NCBI GenBank assembly: GCA_028066055.1
Contig: JALCBY010000003.1
Location: 156,874-220,873, forward strand
Source of the DNA: Hyphomicrobiaceae bacterium
Lineage (GTDB): Bacteria > Pseudomonadota > Alphaproteobacteria > Rhizobiales > Methyloligellaceae
Length of the DNA: 64,000 nt
Direction: 5' to 3'
Position 1 is the stretch's first letter. Each line of letters begins with the position of its first letter. The translations under genes were made by a program, and so were the position numbers. The notes beneath the pieces were generated by a model. That model searched no databases. It was not told the origin of the DNA and saw only the letters and a program-made list of their open reading frames with translations. This document shows, piece by piece, positions 9,013 to 18,243 of the stretch.

Positions 9013-9942
9013 TCACGGAAAAGCCAGCTTGCTCGATGGGCGCCGTCCCTCCATCAGATCACGCTCCGAGATCAGCCGATCACCCACAAATGTCATGAAG
9101 GCGGCAACCCTGGCTGTATGGCGCAGATCCGGATGGGTGAGCAGCCAGACTTCGTGACCCCAGTCGGTCGGATCGATCTGCAATCGAACGAGTTCAGGCA
9201 CAAACTCGCCATACAGACAGGGTAGCCGAATGAGACGCGGGCCGGTTTTCGCCAGCGCCGTCAGGACCGCGGGGGAGTTCGACCGGAGTGTGTTGATCGT
9301 GTTCGGAAATCGCTCCCTGAACCAGTCTTCTTGCCGAAGGGTCACCGGTTGATCCGTATAGCACAGGGTCTCGATGGGGCCGTCCGTATTGTTCAGAATT
9401 TCCGGCAGATATTCCCGTGCCGCATAAAGCGCGTAAACCGAACGTCCGATACGTCGCCCGACCAGTCCCATGGGCGGGTCCTTGAGGGCGTAGCGCAAGG
9501 CGATGTCGGCCTCACGCCGTGTCAGGCTTGCGGTTTCATTGGTCTCGATGAGTTCGAGTTCGATGTCAGGGTGGTTGGCGTGAAATGCCTCGATATGCGG
9601 TCGCAACAGCATCGAAGTGGCCGATTCGTAAGCGCTGACGCGCAACACGCCTGATAGCCGCGTATCTCGGCCCTGAATGCGCCGTTGTGCCTCATTGAGC
9701 TGTGCTTCCGCGATCTCTGCCGCACTTAGCAGCTCCGCTCCTTCAGGGGTCGGCACAAGTTGACCCGTTTGTCCGCGGTCAAGAATCCGGGCCCCGAGCA
9801 CGTCCTCCAGGTTTGCCAGCCGCCGCGAAACCGTGGTGTGGCTGACTTGCAAGCTGCGGGCAGCGGCGCGGACAGACCCGTGCCGGCTCAATGCGAGGAG
9901 CACGCGGGCATCGTCCCAATCCATGCCATGTGGTGCATTCAT
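9013..9942 (-). CDS. LysR family transcriptional regulator
   Basis: The 309 residues start with a winged helix-turn-helix (MDWDDARVLLALSRHGSV, then AARSLQVSHTTVSRRLANLE) and continue into a periplasmic-binding-like effector domain. M7 (MDWDD) is an alternative start. No Shine-Dalgarno sequence is evident and the upstream region is AT-rich. The gene diverges from the MAPEG gene at 10050, which is therefore its likely target in addition to itself. The effector is unknown. Confidence 0.9.
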   Translation of the reverse strand: MNAPHGMDWDDARVLLALSRHGSVRAAARSLQVSHTTVSRRLANLEDVLGARILDRGQTGQLVPTPEGAELLSAAEIAEAQLNEAQRRIQGRDTRLSGVLRVSAYESATSMLLRPHIEAFHANHPDIELELIETNETASLTRREADIALRYALKDPPMGLVGRRIGRSVYALYAAREYLPEILNNTDGPIETLCYTDQPVTLRQEDWFRERFPNTINTLRSNSPAVLTALAKTGPRLIRLPCLYGEFVPELVRLQIDPTDWGHEVWLLTHPDLRHTARVAAFMTFVGDRLISERDLMEGRRPSSKLAFP

Positions 9943-10049
9943 GCACCAATATATACCAAATTTATTATTTTGTGTAACTAAAACAGTCCAGATGCTGTCG
10001 CCACCGATAATTATTCATCGGGCACGTCAAAGTGAGGAGGTGGCAATCC

Positions 10050-10457
10050 ATGATGCACTACCCGACGGTTGCGGCCATGAGCGCTTCCGCTCTTGCTCTT
10101 ATATACACCGTTCTGACGGTGCGCGTGGGCCTCTTGCGCGTTCGCAAAGACATTCTCATCGGAGATGGCGGTGACACTATGCTACGCCGCCGAATCCGGG
10201 CCCATGCAAATTTCGCTGAATATGTGCCGCTCGTTCTGATCCTCCTCATGCTGGTGGAGGGCACGGGTGCACCGGACTTCGTTATCGTCGGGGCGGCGGG
10301 CGTGTTCGTCATGGCCCGGACCATGCACGCCATCGGTCTGTCGACGCGCGACGGCAATTCAATTGGACGTGCCGTTGGCGCATTAGGGACGGTCATCGTG
10401 CTCACCGGATGCGCCGTCTGGCTCACGCTCCTCTCGGCGCAACTCGTCTTGCCCTAA
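10050..10457 (+). CDS. MAPEG family membrane protein
   Basis: The chosen ATG at 10050 has a GAGGAGG ribosome-binding site nine bases upstream; a GTG at 10032 is also in frame. The 135-residue product has four hydrophobic segments and MAPEG features: VGLLRVRKDILIGDGG, RRRIRAHANFAEYVPLVLIL, MHAIGLS and a C-terminal helix. MAPEG proteins are glutathione- or eicosanoid-metabolising membrane enzymes in eukaryotes; bacterial members are poorly characterised. It is divergent from the LysR gene and probably under its control. Confidence 0.87.
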   Translation: MMHYPTVAAMSASALALIYTVLTVRVGLLRVRKDILIGDGGDTMLRRRIRAHANFAEYVPLVLILLMLVEGTGAPDFVIVGAAGVFVMARTMHAIGLSTRDGNSIGRAVGALGTVIVLTGCAVWLTLLSAQLVLP

Positions 10458-10816
10458 CGACGTTCCGCGCGGACCGGTTGGTGAAAGGAGCGAACCCTGA
10501 AGTCGCCGACACACTTTTTGGTCGGGTGCGGCATGGCCGGGAGCGTAGCATCGAGATAATGGCGGAACCAGCGCTCAGGACGAGGACGAAGGCGACCGGG
10601 GTGTGATCCATGCCGGCCTTGAGGTGAAGATTGGCGAACTCGGTCTCAGGGCAGTCGCCTGCATCGTGTTGTGCCACACATCCTGCCCGTTGGAATATCG
10701 GTGGCAGAACCCCCGAGTGGTGTGGGTGCGACTGCTCCGGCTCTTTAGGGTTAACAGACGATTAAACAATTCCATCTTAGCTAATGCATGTGGCTCACGA
10801 TGAAAGAGGTAGCCGT
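10458..10816. other. Intergenic stretch without an identifiable gene
   Basis: About 360 bases separate the MAPEG gene from the TPR-sulfotransferase gene. Short open frames exist on both strands (for example 10423-10677 on the minus strand) but none has a convincing ribosome-binding site or family resemblance. The last 60 bases before 10817 are AT-rich (GTTAACAGACGATTAAAC) and likely hold the promoter of the downstream gene. I see no terminator, repeat or RNA gene. Confidence 0.5.
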
Positions 10817-12538
10817 ATGACCCGACTCTCCGCCGCAGTCCCAAAGCCTGTTCCGGCCGATAGTCGCAAGGCGCGGCGGTTGGCGCAAAAGCAATCCCGA
10901 AAGAAACGCGGTAGAGGGCGCGACACGCCACGCGCACGTCAGACGAAGCAGTCGTTATCAACACTGGTTCGTGCAGAAGAACTGATGCAGCAACGAAAGT
11001 TCCGCGAGGCGATTCAGTTGCTGCAAACTGGGATCGCACAAGCACCCAACAATATCGACCTTTGGCTTTTGTTCGGGCTTTCACTTGAGGGTGCCGGCTC
11101 ACATGATCCAGCCTACCTAGTCTACAAGAAAGTTCTCGAGTTGGACACCGAATGCGTGGACGGTTGGCTTGCGATCGGCAGAACGCTCAATGCGACGGGA
11201 CGGCCCGAGGCTGCCGACATTGCGATAGAGAAATGTCTCGCGCTGAGCCGCGACAATGCCGAGGCCCTAAGGCAGCGTGCCACAATCAAATTCAGGCTAG
11301 GTGAGTGCTCGAAAGGATTGGAAGCTTGCGACGCGGCGCTGAGCCTGAAACCTGACTGGGAGCAAGCCTTTTACGTGAAGGGCATGCTGCACAAGTCGTC
11401 GGGTGATATGGCCGAGGCACGCGCGGCTCTCATGCGAGCTCACACGCTCAAGCCGGAATGGGTCAAGCCGTTATACGCGCTCACAGAAATTACGGACGAT
11501 GCCGGTTTGGACGATCTGCTCGGGCGGCTTCAAACCGCGCTTGCGCACGAGCACGCCGACCCACGCGACAAGTCTCGTGCCCTGTTCGCGATCGCGCGGG
11601 TGACTCGGGCGCAAAAACGCCATGACGAGGCGTTTGCCGTGTACAAACAGGCAAATGACGAGATCAAGTCGTCGTTTCCGTTCGACAAGAACGAGCTTAA
11701 GGCGTTCATCGATGAGACGATCAAGTCTTTTCCTCACAACATCTTCAACGAATCTGCCGGACGCGGGAGCGAGTCCGAAAAGCCGGTTTTCATCGTCGGC
11801 ATGCCGCGCTCGGGAACCAGCCTCACTGAGCAGATTATCTCCAGTCACGCCCGAGTACATGGCGCCGGCGAGAGTCCCGCGCTGAAGGAAATTGTCGACG
11901 TCCTGTCGAACTGCAGCGATATCGGGGTCGACTATCCGCGGGATGCCCGGAAACTGGAGCCGTCGGCTCTGACATCACTCGCTAAGGAGTATCTCACAAA
12001 AATTGAGATGAATTGCCCGCCGGCCGCATCCCGTATCACTGACAAGCTGGTCTTCAATTTCATGAGTTTGGGACTTATTGCCCTGCTCTTCCCCAACGCA
12101 TCGATCATTCACTGCAAACGCGATGCGATGGATACCTGCCTGTCCTGTTATTTCACCAACTTTACCCAGGCAAAGATGATTTCGTTTGCCTTTGACCTCG
12201 ATGCGCTCGGCTTCTACTACCGACAATACAACCGTCTCATGGAACATTGGGACGAGGTGCTGCCAACGCCGATACTTCACGTGGAGTATGAAAAGCTGAT
12301 TGCCGACCAGGAGGCGGAAAGCCGGCGGATCATCGATCATATCGGACTTGATTGGGACGATGCGTGTCTGAAATTCCACGAACAGGAGCGCGCGATCATC
12401 ACCGCTAGTATCGTTCAGGCACGTAAACCCATTTACACGACGTCCGCTGGCCGCTGGCGCCGTTACGAGAAGCATCTTGCACCCCTCAAGGATGCTTTGG
12501 GCGAGTTGTCGGAAATCCCAACGGATACGGCAACGTAA
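10817..12538 (+). CDS. TPR-repeat sulfotransferase
   Basis: The ATG at 10817 follows an AGAGGT site; an earlier ATG at 10784 is in frame but weaker. The 573-residue protein begins with a basic, low-complexity leader (many Arg/Lys). Tetratricopeptide repeats follow at about residues 45-230 (LWLLFGLSLEGAG, GWLAIGRTLNATGRPEAA and similar). A PAPS-dependent sulfotransferase domain starts near 320, with the 5'-phosphosulfate loop FIVGMPRSGTSLTEQI and the 3'-phosphate region CKRDAMDTCLSCYF. It should transfer sulfate to a carbohydrate, peptide or small molecule. The acceptor is unknown and no glycan genes are adjacent. Confidence 0.88.
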   Translation: MTRLSAAVPKPVPADSRKARRLAQKQSRKKRGRGRDTPRARQTKQSLSTLVRAEELMQQRKFREAIQLLQTGIAQAPNNIDLWLLFGLSLEGAGSHDPAYLVYKKVLELDTECVDGWLAIGRTLNATGRPEAADIAIEKCLALSRDNAEALRQRATIKFRLGECSKGLEACDAALSLKPDWEQAFYVKGMLHKSSGDMAEARAALMRAHTLKPEWVKPLYALTEITDDAGLDDLLGRLQTALAHEHADPRDKSRALFAIARVTRAQKRHDEAFAVYKQANDEIKSSFPFDKNELKAFIDETIKSFPHNIFNESAGRGSESEKPVFIVGMPRSGTSLTEQIISSHARVHGAGESPALKEIVDVLSNCSDIGVDYPRDARKLEPSALTSLAKEYLTKIEMNCPPAASRITDKLVFNFMSLGLIALLFPNASIIHCKRDAMDTCLSCYFTNFTQAKMISFAFDLDALGFYYRQYNRLMEHWDEVLPTPILHVEYEKLIADQEAESRRIIDHIGLDWDDACLKFHEQERAIITASIVQARKPIYTTSAGRWRRYEKHLAPLKDALGELSEIPTDTAT

Positions 12539-12602
12539 GATTGCCACGCGGCGCTTGGACGCTATAGTGCGGCCGAATTTTGCGATCCAGCGGTAAGGCG
12601 TC

Positions 12603-13826
12603 ATGTCCGGGAATTCAAATATCAAGAAAGTGGTGCTCGCCTATTCAGGCGGGCTCGACACGTCGATCATCCTGAAATGGCTTCAGGAAACCTACGGTTG
12701 CGAAGTGGTGACCTTCACCGCCGATCTGGGGCAAGGCGAAGAACTGGAACCGGCCCGGAAGAAGGCCGAGATGCTCGGCATCAAGGAGATTTATATCGAG
12801 GATCTGCGCGAAGAGTTCGTGCGGGACTTCGTATTTCCCATGTTCCGCGCCAACGCGCTCTATGAAGGCGTCTATCTGCTCGGCACGTCGATCGCACGGC
12901 CGCTCATTTCGAAGCGCCTTGTCGAAATTGCTCACGACACAGGCGCGGACGCCATCTCGCACGGCGCGACGGGCAAGGGGAACGACCAGGTCCGCTTCGA
13001 GCTGGCGGCCTACGCTCTTGATCCGGACATCAAGGTGATTGCGCCGTGGCGCGAGTGGGAGTTCGTCTCACGCGAGGATTTGATCGACTTCGCCGAGAAG
13101 CATCAGATTCCGGTGCCGAAGGACAAGCGGGGCGAGGCGCCTTTTTCTGTTGACGCCAACCTGTTGCACTCATCATCCGAAGGCAAGGTGCTGGAAGACC
13201 CGGCACAACCTCCGCCCGACTATGTGTTCATGCGCACCGTTTCACCGGAAGAGGCACCTGACAGGGCCACGGAGATCGTGATCGGTTTCGAGAAGGGAGA
13301 CGCCATCTCCCTCAACGGCAAGGCGATGTCGCCGGCCGCGTTGCTCACGGCCCTGAACGATCTGGGCCGCGACAACGGTATCGGACGGGTCGATCTGGTC
13401 GAGAACCGCTTCGTGGGCATGAAGTCCCGGGGTATTTACGAGACGCCGGGCGGAACGATCCTGCTCGAGGCACACCGTGCCATCGAGTCTCTGACCCTGG
13501 ACCGCGAGGCGGCGCATCTGAAAGATCAGCTCATGCCGCGCTACGCGGAGCTGGTCTATTACGGATTCTGGTTCGCGCCGGAGCGGGAAATGCTGCAGGC
13601 GCTGGTCGACAAGTCGCAGGAATGCGTCTCAGGCGAGGTGAAGCTCAAGCTCTACAAGGGAAATGTCATTGTCGTCGGCCGCTCCAGCCCGAACTCGCTA
13701 TATGCAGAGAATCTCGTAACCTTCGAGGACGACAAGGGCGCCTACGACCAGAAGGACGCTGAAGGGTTCATCCGCCTGAACGCATTGCGGCTCAGGTCGC
13801 TCGCCAAACGCAAACTGAAACCATAG
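12603..13826 (+). CDS. argG: Argininosuccinate synthase
   Basis: ArgG joins citrulline and aspartate using ATP to form argininosuccinate, the penultimate step of arginine synthesis. The 407-residue length is normal. The N-type ATP pyrophosphatase loop is [12 protein letters not shown] (residues 13-24). Also present are [33 protein letters not shown] and the C-terminal SPNSLY. The start ATG at 12603 follows GGTAAGG. It appears to be a single-gene unit; the next genes have a different, less GC-rich composition. Confidence 0.97.
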   Translation: MSGNSNIKKVVLAYSGGLDTSIILKWLQETYGCEVVTFTADLGQGEELEPARKKAEMLGIKEIYIEDLREEFVRDFVFPMFRANALYEGVYLLGTSIARPLISKRLVEIAHDTGADAISHGATGKGNDQVRFELAAYALDPDIKVIAPWREWEFVSREDLIDFAEKHQIPVPKDKRGEAPFSVDANLLHSSSEGKVLEDPAQPPPDYVFMRTVSPEEAPDRATEIVIGFEKGDAISLNGKAMSPAALLTALNDLGRDNGIGRVDLVENRFVGMKSRGIYETPGGTILLEAHRAIESLTLDREAAHLKDQLMPRYAELVYYGFWFAPEREMLQALVDKSQECVSGEVKLKLYKGNVIVVGRSSPNSLYAENLVTFEDDKGAYDQKDAEGFIRLNALRLRSLAKRKLKP

Positions 13827-13949
13827 CGCTTCATCTTACGTTAAATTCTGCACATGAGACTTGTAGGCAATAGAATTGACATCACCCATACTAGGCGCGC
13901 GAAATCAAATCAGGTAGCATCTAGCGCCGATCATGGAGCCCAAAAACAA

Positions 13950-14144
13950 ATGAACGAAAAACTGAAACCTTTGGTTGCTGCTGCGCGAAAAGCCGAGATG
14001 ACTCCTACTGATCGCGAGAATCAGAGAATTAGTTTTGCGTATGGCAATACAGCGATTGAGAATGACCGAATTACGCGCGAAATGATCCGCTCGGAAGCTA
14101 AGCGGCTTGCGACCATGAAAGCTGATGGCGAGAAAGAAGAATAA
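13950..14144 (+). CDS. Small antitoxin-like protein preceding a Fic protein (VbhA-type candidate)
   Basis: The ATG at 13950 is preceded by GGAG at 13935-13938; an open frame extends back to 13854 but has no supporting site. The 64-residue acidic/basic helical protein contains FAYGNTAIENDRITREMI. This resembles the inhibitory helix of class I Fic antitoxins, whose motif is [S/T]xxxE[G/N] with the glutamate obstructing ATP binding. Here the residue four before the glutamate is Asn, not Ser/Thr, so the match is imperfect. It overlaps the fic gene by 20 bases, as expected for a co-translated antitoxin. The function is inferred from position and motif. Confidence 0.7.
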   Translation: MNEKLKPLVAAARKAEMTPTDRENQRISFAYGNTAIENDRITREMIRSEAKRLATMKADGEKEE

Positions 14145-14799
14145 CCGGCGGCGGCATAGTGAGGCACTTGAAGCCGACCTGATACAAGACCCGCAAGAAA
14201 ACGCTGAGGCGGAGGCTAGAAACGGCCTCCGCCAATTTGATTTGGGCATGAGCATTGTTGAGGATGCTTTGGCCAAAAAACAATTTCGTTTAAGGCCTTC
14301 CCTCGTACTCAGTCTGCACCGCGCGGCGTTAGAGGGGATAAATGCGTACGCTGGGAACTACCGGCCCGGCGGTGTGGAGATAGAGGGCAGCAAGCACGAA
14401 CCAGTAGGGGCACATCTGGTCCCTGAGTTAGTCGAAGACATGTGCGACTATGTGAACGAGAACTGGGATGAAGCCACTGCGATTCACTTGGCGGCCTACC
14501 TGATGTGGAGGTTCAATTGGATCCATCCGTTTGCTGATGGCAATGGAAGGACGTCACGTATCATCTCGTACGTTGCACTGTGCATAAAGCTTGGGTTTGT
14601 GCTTCCCGGTTTGCGAACCATTCCAGAGCAAATTGAGTCGGATCGAAACGCATACTTCGAAGCACTTGATGCAGCAGATGCCGCATATGCTGACGGCGAA
14701 AAGGTCAATGTTTCAAAAATGGAAGACCTTTTGGGGGCTCTTCTCGCAACACAGCTGACCACCCTCTATGAAAAGGCGAGCGGGAAACCCATTCAATAA
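14125..14799 (+). CDS. Fic family protein (predicted AMP-transferase toxin)
   Basis: The 224-residue protein carries an intact Fic core motif HPFADGNGRTSR (residues 134-145), matching HxFx(D/E)GNGRxxR with the catalytic His134 and the GNGR phosphate-binding loop. The flap and helices precede it (residues about 55-125). Such enzymes usually transfer AMP from ATP to a target hydroxyl; some Fic toxins modify DNA gyrase and topoisomerase IV. No inhibitory motif is evident in its own sequence, consistent with the small upstream gene supplying it. Base composition is visibly less GC-rich than argG or typA, suggesting acquisition by transfer. Confidence 0.9.
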   Translation: MARKKNNRRRHSEALEADLIQDPQENAEAEARNGLRQFDLGMSIVEDALAKKQFRLRPSLVLSLHRAALEGINAYAGNYRPGGVEIEGSKHEPVGAHLVPELVEDMCDYVNENWDEATAIHLAAYLMWRFNWIHPFADGNGRTSRIISYVALCIKLGFVLPGLRTIPEQIESDRNAYFEALDAADAAYADGEKVNVSKMEDLLGALLATQLTTLYEKASGKPIQ

Positions 14800-14856
14800 C
14801 AAACAGGCAATATTACCTACGCCTCTCAAATGCGTCGAAACGAGTGGTATGGAGTC

Positions 14857-15129
14857 TTAAAACGTGACCGCCCCCTGCGGCCTGGGGTAGTCCAGCATCT
14901 GTACGCTCTGGATTGACGGTTTTGAGAGATACATCTTGTCGCCGTTTGTGGATTCAAACTCGAGAAACAGCTGTGTCCCGTTCAGAAGTTCGTTAACGCT
15001 GCGCGTCTGAGGGACGACAAGGCTGCCTTCCATGACCATTCCGCCGGCCATATGAATGCGAACCGTACGCCGCGCCCTGGGTTCCGGGGGCGCAACCTGA
15101 CCCTCTGTCATTGCGATTGCTTGCTCCAT
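14857..15129 (-). CDS. Small conserved protein, possibly DUF6812-like
   Basis: The ATG at 15129 follows AGGAGA eight bases upstream; a TTG at 15150 is in frame but would place that site inside the gene. The 90-residue product has no signal peptide. Its core RRTVRIHMAGGMVMEGSLVV and then RSVNELLNGTQLFLEF looks like a small beta-rich domain of the DUF6812 type; that assignment is from memory and weak. No functional inference can be made. It is divergent from typA. Confidence 0.65.
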   Translation of the reverse strand: MEQAIAMTEGQVAPPEPRARRTVRIHMAGGMVMEGSLVVPQTRSVNELLNGTQLFLEFESTNGDKMYLSKPSIQSVQMLDYPRPQGAVTF

Positions 15130-15336
15130 AACGCACGTCTCCTGTGTCAAATCGGGATTCTGAAACGAATTCGCTCACTGCATTGCAGGAAACGTGCAAA
15201 GCGCGCGGTCGGCGCGAACGAAACATGACAAACCGATAACAATCCGCGCGATTGCATTGGCTCTACAATTGCCCGTATAAGGGCGCGCCGCCGCCGCGTG
15301 CCGGGCATGCGCCGTCAGAAACCTCCGAGAGATGAC

Positions 15337-17154
15337 ATGACACTGCGAAACATCGCGATCATTGCCCATGTGGATCATGGCAAGACGACCCTGATCGATG
15401 TCCTGCTGAAGCAATCCGGCGCGTTTCGCGACAATCAGCGCGTTCAGGAACGTGCCATGGACTCCAACGACCTGGAGCGCGAGCGCGGCATTACGATTCT
15501 CGCAAAGTGTACATCTCTCATGTGGAATAACACCCGCATCAACATCGTCGACACGCCGGGTCATGCTGATTTCGGCGGCGAGGTGGAGCGCATTCTCAAC
15601 ATGGTGGATGGCGCGATCGTGCTGGTGGACGCGGCCGAGGGGCCGATGCCGCAAACGAAATTTGTCGTCTCAAAGGCGTTGAAGGTCGGTCTGAAACCGG
15701 TTGTCGCGGTCAACAAGATCGACAAGTCGGACGAGCGCCACGCGCAGGTTGTCGACGAGGTGTTCGATCTGTTTGCCTCGCTGGGCGCCGACGACGAACA
15801 GCTCGATTTTCCGATCCTCTACGGCTCGGCCAAGGAGGGCTGGATGGCGACGTCACCCGACGGTCCGAAGGATGGCATGGCGCCGCTGTTCGATCTGATC
15901 GTATCCCATGTCGCCCCGCCACCGGTTCAGGAGGGTGCATTTCGTATGCTGGCGACGACGCTGGAAGCTGACCCCTTCCTGGGTCGCATTCTGACCGGAC
16001 GTATTACCAGCGGCTCGGTCTCTTCGAATACGACCATCAAGGCGCTGGGCCATGACGGGGCGGAGGTCGAGCGTGGCCGGATCACGAAACTGCTGTCCTT
16101 CGACGGGCTCGAACGTGTCGGCATCGAGGAGGCCAAGGCGGGCGATATCGTCGCCGTCGCCGGGCTGTCCAGTGCAACCGTCTCCGACACGCTCTGCGAT
16201 CCGGGCGTCATGGCTCCGCTCGACGCACAGCCGGTCGATCCGCCGACACTCGCCATGACGTTTCGCATCAACGACGGGCCGTTTGCCGGACAGGAAGGTT
16301 CAAAGGTCCAGAGCCGGGTGATCCGGGAACGCCTGTTGCGCGAGGCGGAAGGCAACGTGGCGCTGAGTATCTCCGAGACGGACGACAAGGAGGCGTTCGA
16401 CGTGGCCGGGCGTGGTGAATTGCAACTCGCCATTCTGATCGAGACGATGCGGCGCGAAGGGTTCGAGCTGACCGTGTCCCGGCCGCAGGTCGTCATGAAG
16501 CGGGACGAGAACGCCGACGCGCTACTCGAACCGTTCGAGGAAGTCATCATTGATGTCGGCGACGAGTTCTCCGGGGCGGTGGTGAAAAAGCTTACTGAAC
16601 GCAAGGGCGAGCTGATGCAGATGAAGCCGTCCAGCGGAGATCGCCAGAACTTGACATTTATCGCTCCGACGCGCGGGCTCATCGGGTATCTTGGCGAACT
16701 CCTGACGGACACCCGCGGCACGGCTGTGATGAACCGGGTGTTTCACGACTATGCGCCTTACAAAGGCCCGATTCCCGGACGGCGCACAGGCGTTCTCATT
16801 TCCAATGCGCAAGGCAATGCGGTCGCTTTCGCCCTGTGGAATTTGGAAGATCGCGGTCCGTTGATGATTGAGCCGGGGACGCGGGTGTATCAGGGTATGA
16901 TCGTCGGCGGCCACAGCCGCGGCAACGATCTGGAAGTCAATGTGCTGAAGGGTAAAAAACTGACAAATATCCGCGCTGCGGGCCGGGACGACGCCGTCGC
17001 TCTGACCCCTCCTCTTTCCATGACACTTGAGAAGGCTCTCGCCTTCATTGAGGATGACGAATTGGTGGAGATCACGCCGGATTCGATCCGCCTGCGCAAG
17101 CGTCATCTTGATCCGCACGAACGCAAGCGAGCCGAGCGGCGTTCCGCCTCGTAA
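15337..17154 (+). CDS. typA: Ribosome-associated GTPase TypA/BipA
   Basis: TypA is a translational GTPase related to EF-G that helps late large-subunit assembly and stress adaptation. The ATG at 15337 gives the standard N-terminus [19 protein letters not shown] (P-loop at about residues 10-17); an upstream GTG at 15298 adds a non-conserved leader. [10 protein letters not shown] (switch I), [14 protein letters not shown] (switch II) and NKIDKSD (G4) are present. The C-terminal TypA-specific region contains [17 protein letters not shown]. The 605-residue length is normal. Confidence 0.97.
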   Translation: MTLRNIAIIAHVDHGKTTLIDVLLKQSGAFRDNQRVQERAMDSNDLERERGITILAKCTSLMWNNTRINIVDTPGHADFGGEVERILNMVDGAIVLVDAAEGPMPQTKFVVSKALKVGLKPVVAVNKIDKSDERHAQVVDEVFDLFASLGADDEQLDFPILYGSAKEGWMATSPDGPKDGMAPLFDLIVSHVAPPPVQEGAFRMLATTLEADPFLGRILTGRITSGSVSSNTTIKALGHDGAEVERGRITKLLSFDGLERVGIEEAKAGDIVAVAGLSSATVSDTLCDPGVMAPLDAQPVDPPTLAMTFRINDGPFAGQEGSKVQSRVIRERLLREAEGNVALSISETDDKEAFDVAGRGELQLAILIETMRREGFELTVSRPQVVMKRDENADALLEPFEEVIIDVGDEFSGAVVKKLTERKGELMQMKPSSGDRQNLTFIAPTRGLIGYLGELLTDTRGTAVMNRVFHDYAPYKGPIPGRRTGVLISNAQGNAVAFALWNLEDRGPLMIEPGTRVYQGMIVGGHSRGNDLEVNVLKGKKLTNIRAAGRDDAVALTPPLSMTLEKALAFIEDDELVEITPDSIRLRKRHLDPHERKRAERRSAS

Positions 17155-17197
17155 AGGAATTGCGGGGCCATCCGGTTAGCGGCTAATCTTGAGTATC

Positions 17198-17704
17198 ATG
17201 CCGACTGACCTCACATCTGTCCGGACTGCGCGGTCTGAAGACGCAGCGGCCATCGCGCGGGTCCATGAACAGGCGTGGCGGCACGCCTATCAGGGAGTCA
17301 TCCCGCACCTCCCGCTCGCGCAGATGATCGCACGGCGCGGTCCCGGTTGGTGGCAGAACACACTGGCCAAAGGCATGCCGGCGCTCGTGATCGAGTTTGA
17401 CGGAGAACTTGCCGGGTATGTGACCCTTGGCCGCAGCCGAATGCGCGGCACACCTTACGGCGGCGAGCTGTTCGAGCTCTATGTGCTTCCCGACTATCAG
17501 GGTATCGGATTTGGCGGCCGGCTGTTCCGTGCGGCACGCGCCGAGCTCGAGGTCCGTGGTATCGAAGGACTGTGTGTCTGGGCGCTGGTGGACAACGAGA
17601 TGGCCTGCGCATTTTATCTGCACCTCGGTGGCCGCCCGATCTCCGAAGGGGCGGACACGTTTGGCGAGGCAGTTCTCCGCAAGGTTGCATTTGCCTGGAG
17701 CTGA
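17198..17704 (+). CDS. GNAT family N-acetyltransferase
   Basis: About 168 residues with the GNAT fold: RTARSEDAAAIARVHEQAWR at the N-terminus, ELYVLPDYQGIGFGGRLFRA as the acetyl-CoA binding loop (Q/RxxGxG/A variant QGIGFG), and NEMACAFYLHLGGRPI at the C-terminus. The start may be ATG 17198 or TTG 17189; neither has a clear ribosome-binding site. Such proteins acetylate an amine; the substrate is unknown. It follows typA by 43 bases on the same strand and could be read through from it. Confidence 0.88.
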   Translation: MPTDLTSVRTARSEDAAAIARVHEQAWRHAYQGVIPHLPLAQMIARRGPGWWQNTLAKGMPALVIEFDGELAGYVTLGRSRMRGTPYGGELFELYVLPDYQGIGFGGRLFRAARAELEVRGIEGLCVWALVDNEMACAFYLHLGGRPISEGADTFGEAVLRKVAFAWS

Positions 17705-17795
17705 CCAAAATTTATGCATTCAAAACATTAAATTGCGAGGGCGCGCGCTTGCGCGACCGGCGTGTTTGGGTAAAGTCTGACCCGCAATTCGCGGC
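17705..17795. other. Spacer between GNAT gene and MetE-like remnant
   Basis: A short spacer, AT-rich at its start (AAAATTTATGCATTC) and GC-rich afterwards. No gene or recognisable signal is visible. It forms the first part of the 539-base interval before the TRAP operon. Confidence 0.4.
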
Positions 17796-18053
17796 ATGCG
17801 GGCATTCAGAAAGTCCGTTGCCGCAGGGGAGGAAGCACTGGTGGTCGAAACCACTGCCGTCGGCTCGTTGCCGAAACCGTCATGGCTGGCTGAACAGGAG
17901 ATGCCCCGGGCGGCCTGGCGCCTTGAAGGCAACGAGCTTAAGCGGGGCAGGTCCGACGCTACCCTCCTCCGGATTAGGAAACTGGAAAACGCCGGATCGA
18001 TGCGGTCTCCGGCGGCGATCAGTTCCCCGCACCTTTGGCGCGTGAAGAATTGA
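17796..18053 (+). pseudogene. Frameshifted N-terminal remnant of a MetE-like methionine synthase
   Basis: The open frame from ATG 17796 encodes TTAVGSLPKPSWLAEQE, then AAWRLEGNELKRGRSDATL and RKLENAG. This closely resembles the N-terminus of short MetE-like cobalamin-independent methionine synthases (TTxxGSLPKPxWL, WRLEGxxLxxGxxDA, QExAGIDIVSDGEQ). The expected continuation IDAVSGGDQF appears in another frame right after NAG, implying a one-base loss near 17992. Nothing resembling the remaining 250-plus residues follows. The gene is therefore frameshifted and truncated, with no catalytic zinc site, and is not functional. Confidence 0.75.
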
Positions 18054-18186
18054 AGTCACAAGTGAAGTGAAAATCAGGCAAAATATGAAAGGGAGGAAAG
18101 AAGAAGAAAGTGCCGTTCCATAGCGTTTGTAGCGAGCGGCGGGAAAGTATGCTTCTATCACCGCAGACCTGCGTTTGGATCGCGCG

Positions 18187-18200
18187 AAATCTGCAGATTT
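18187..18200. promoter_or_regulatory. Perfect 14-bp palindrome upstream of TRAP operon
   Basis: AAATCTGCAGATTT is a perfect inverted repeat whose centre lies about 50 bases before the dctP start codon, within the only likely promoter region of the TRAP operon. It could be an operator, but no regulator is encoded next to it. Chance occurrence is possible. Confidence 0.35.
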
Positions 18201-18243
18201 GAGTGGGTTTGCATCAGTTTGTGTTGGTATTGGGAGGAACTAA

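Noticed and set aside
10423..10677. A minus-strand frame with a hydrophobic start (MDHTPVAFVLVLSAGSA)
   Set aside because: It has no good ribosome-binding site, overlaps the MAPEG gene end and turns into Arg-rich low-complexity sequence.
13854..13949. N-terminal extension of the antitoxin-like gene from ATG 13854
   Set aside because: No ribosome-binding site at 13854, whereas GGAG precedes ATG 13950; the extension has no similarity to the inhibitory domain.
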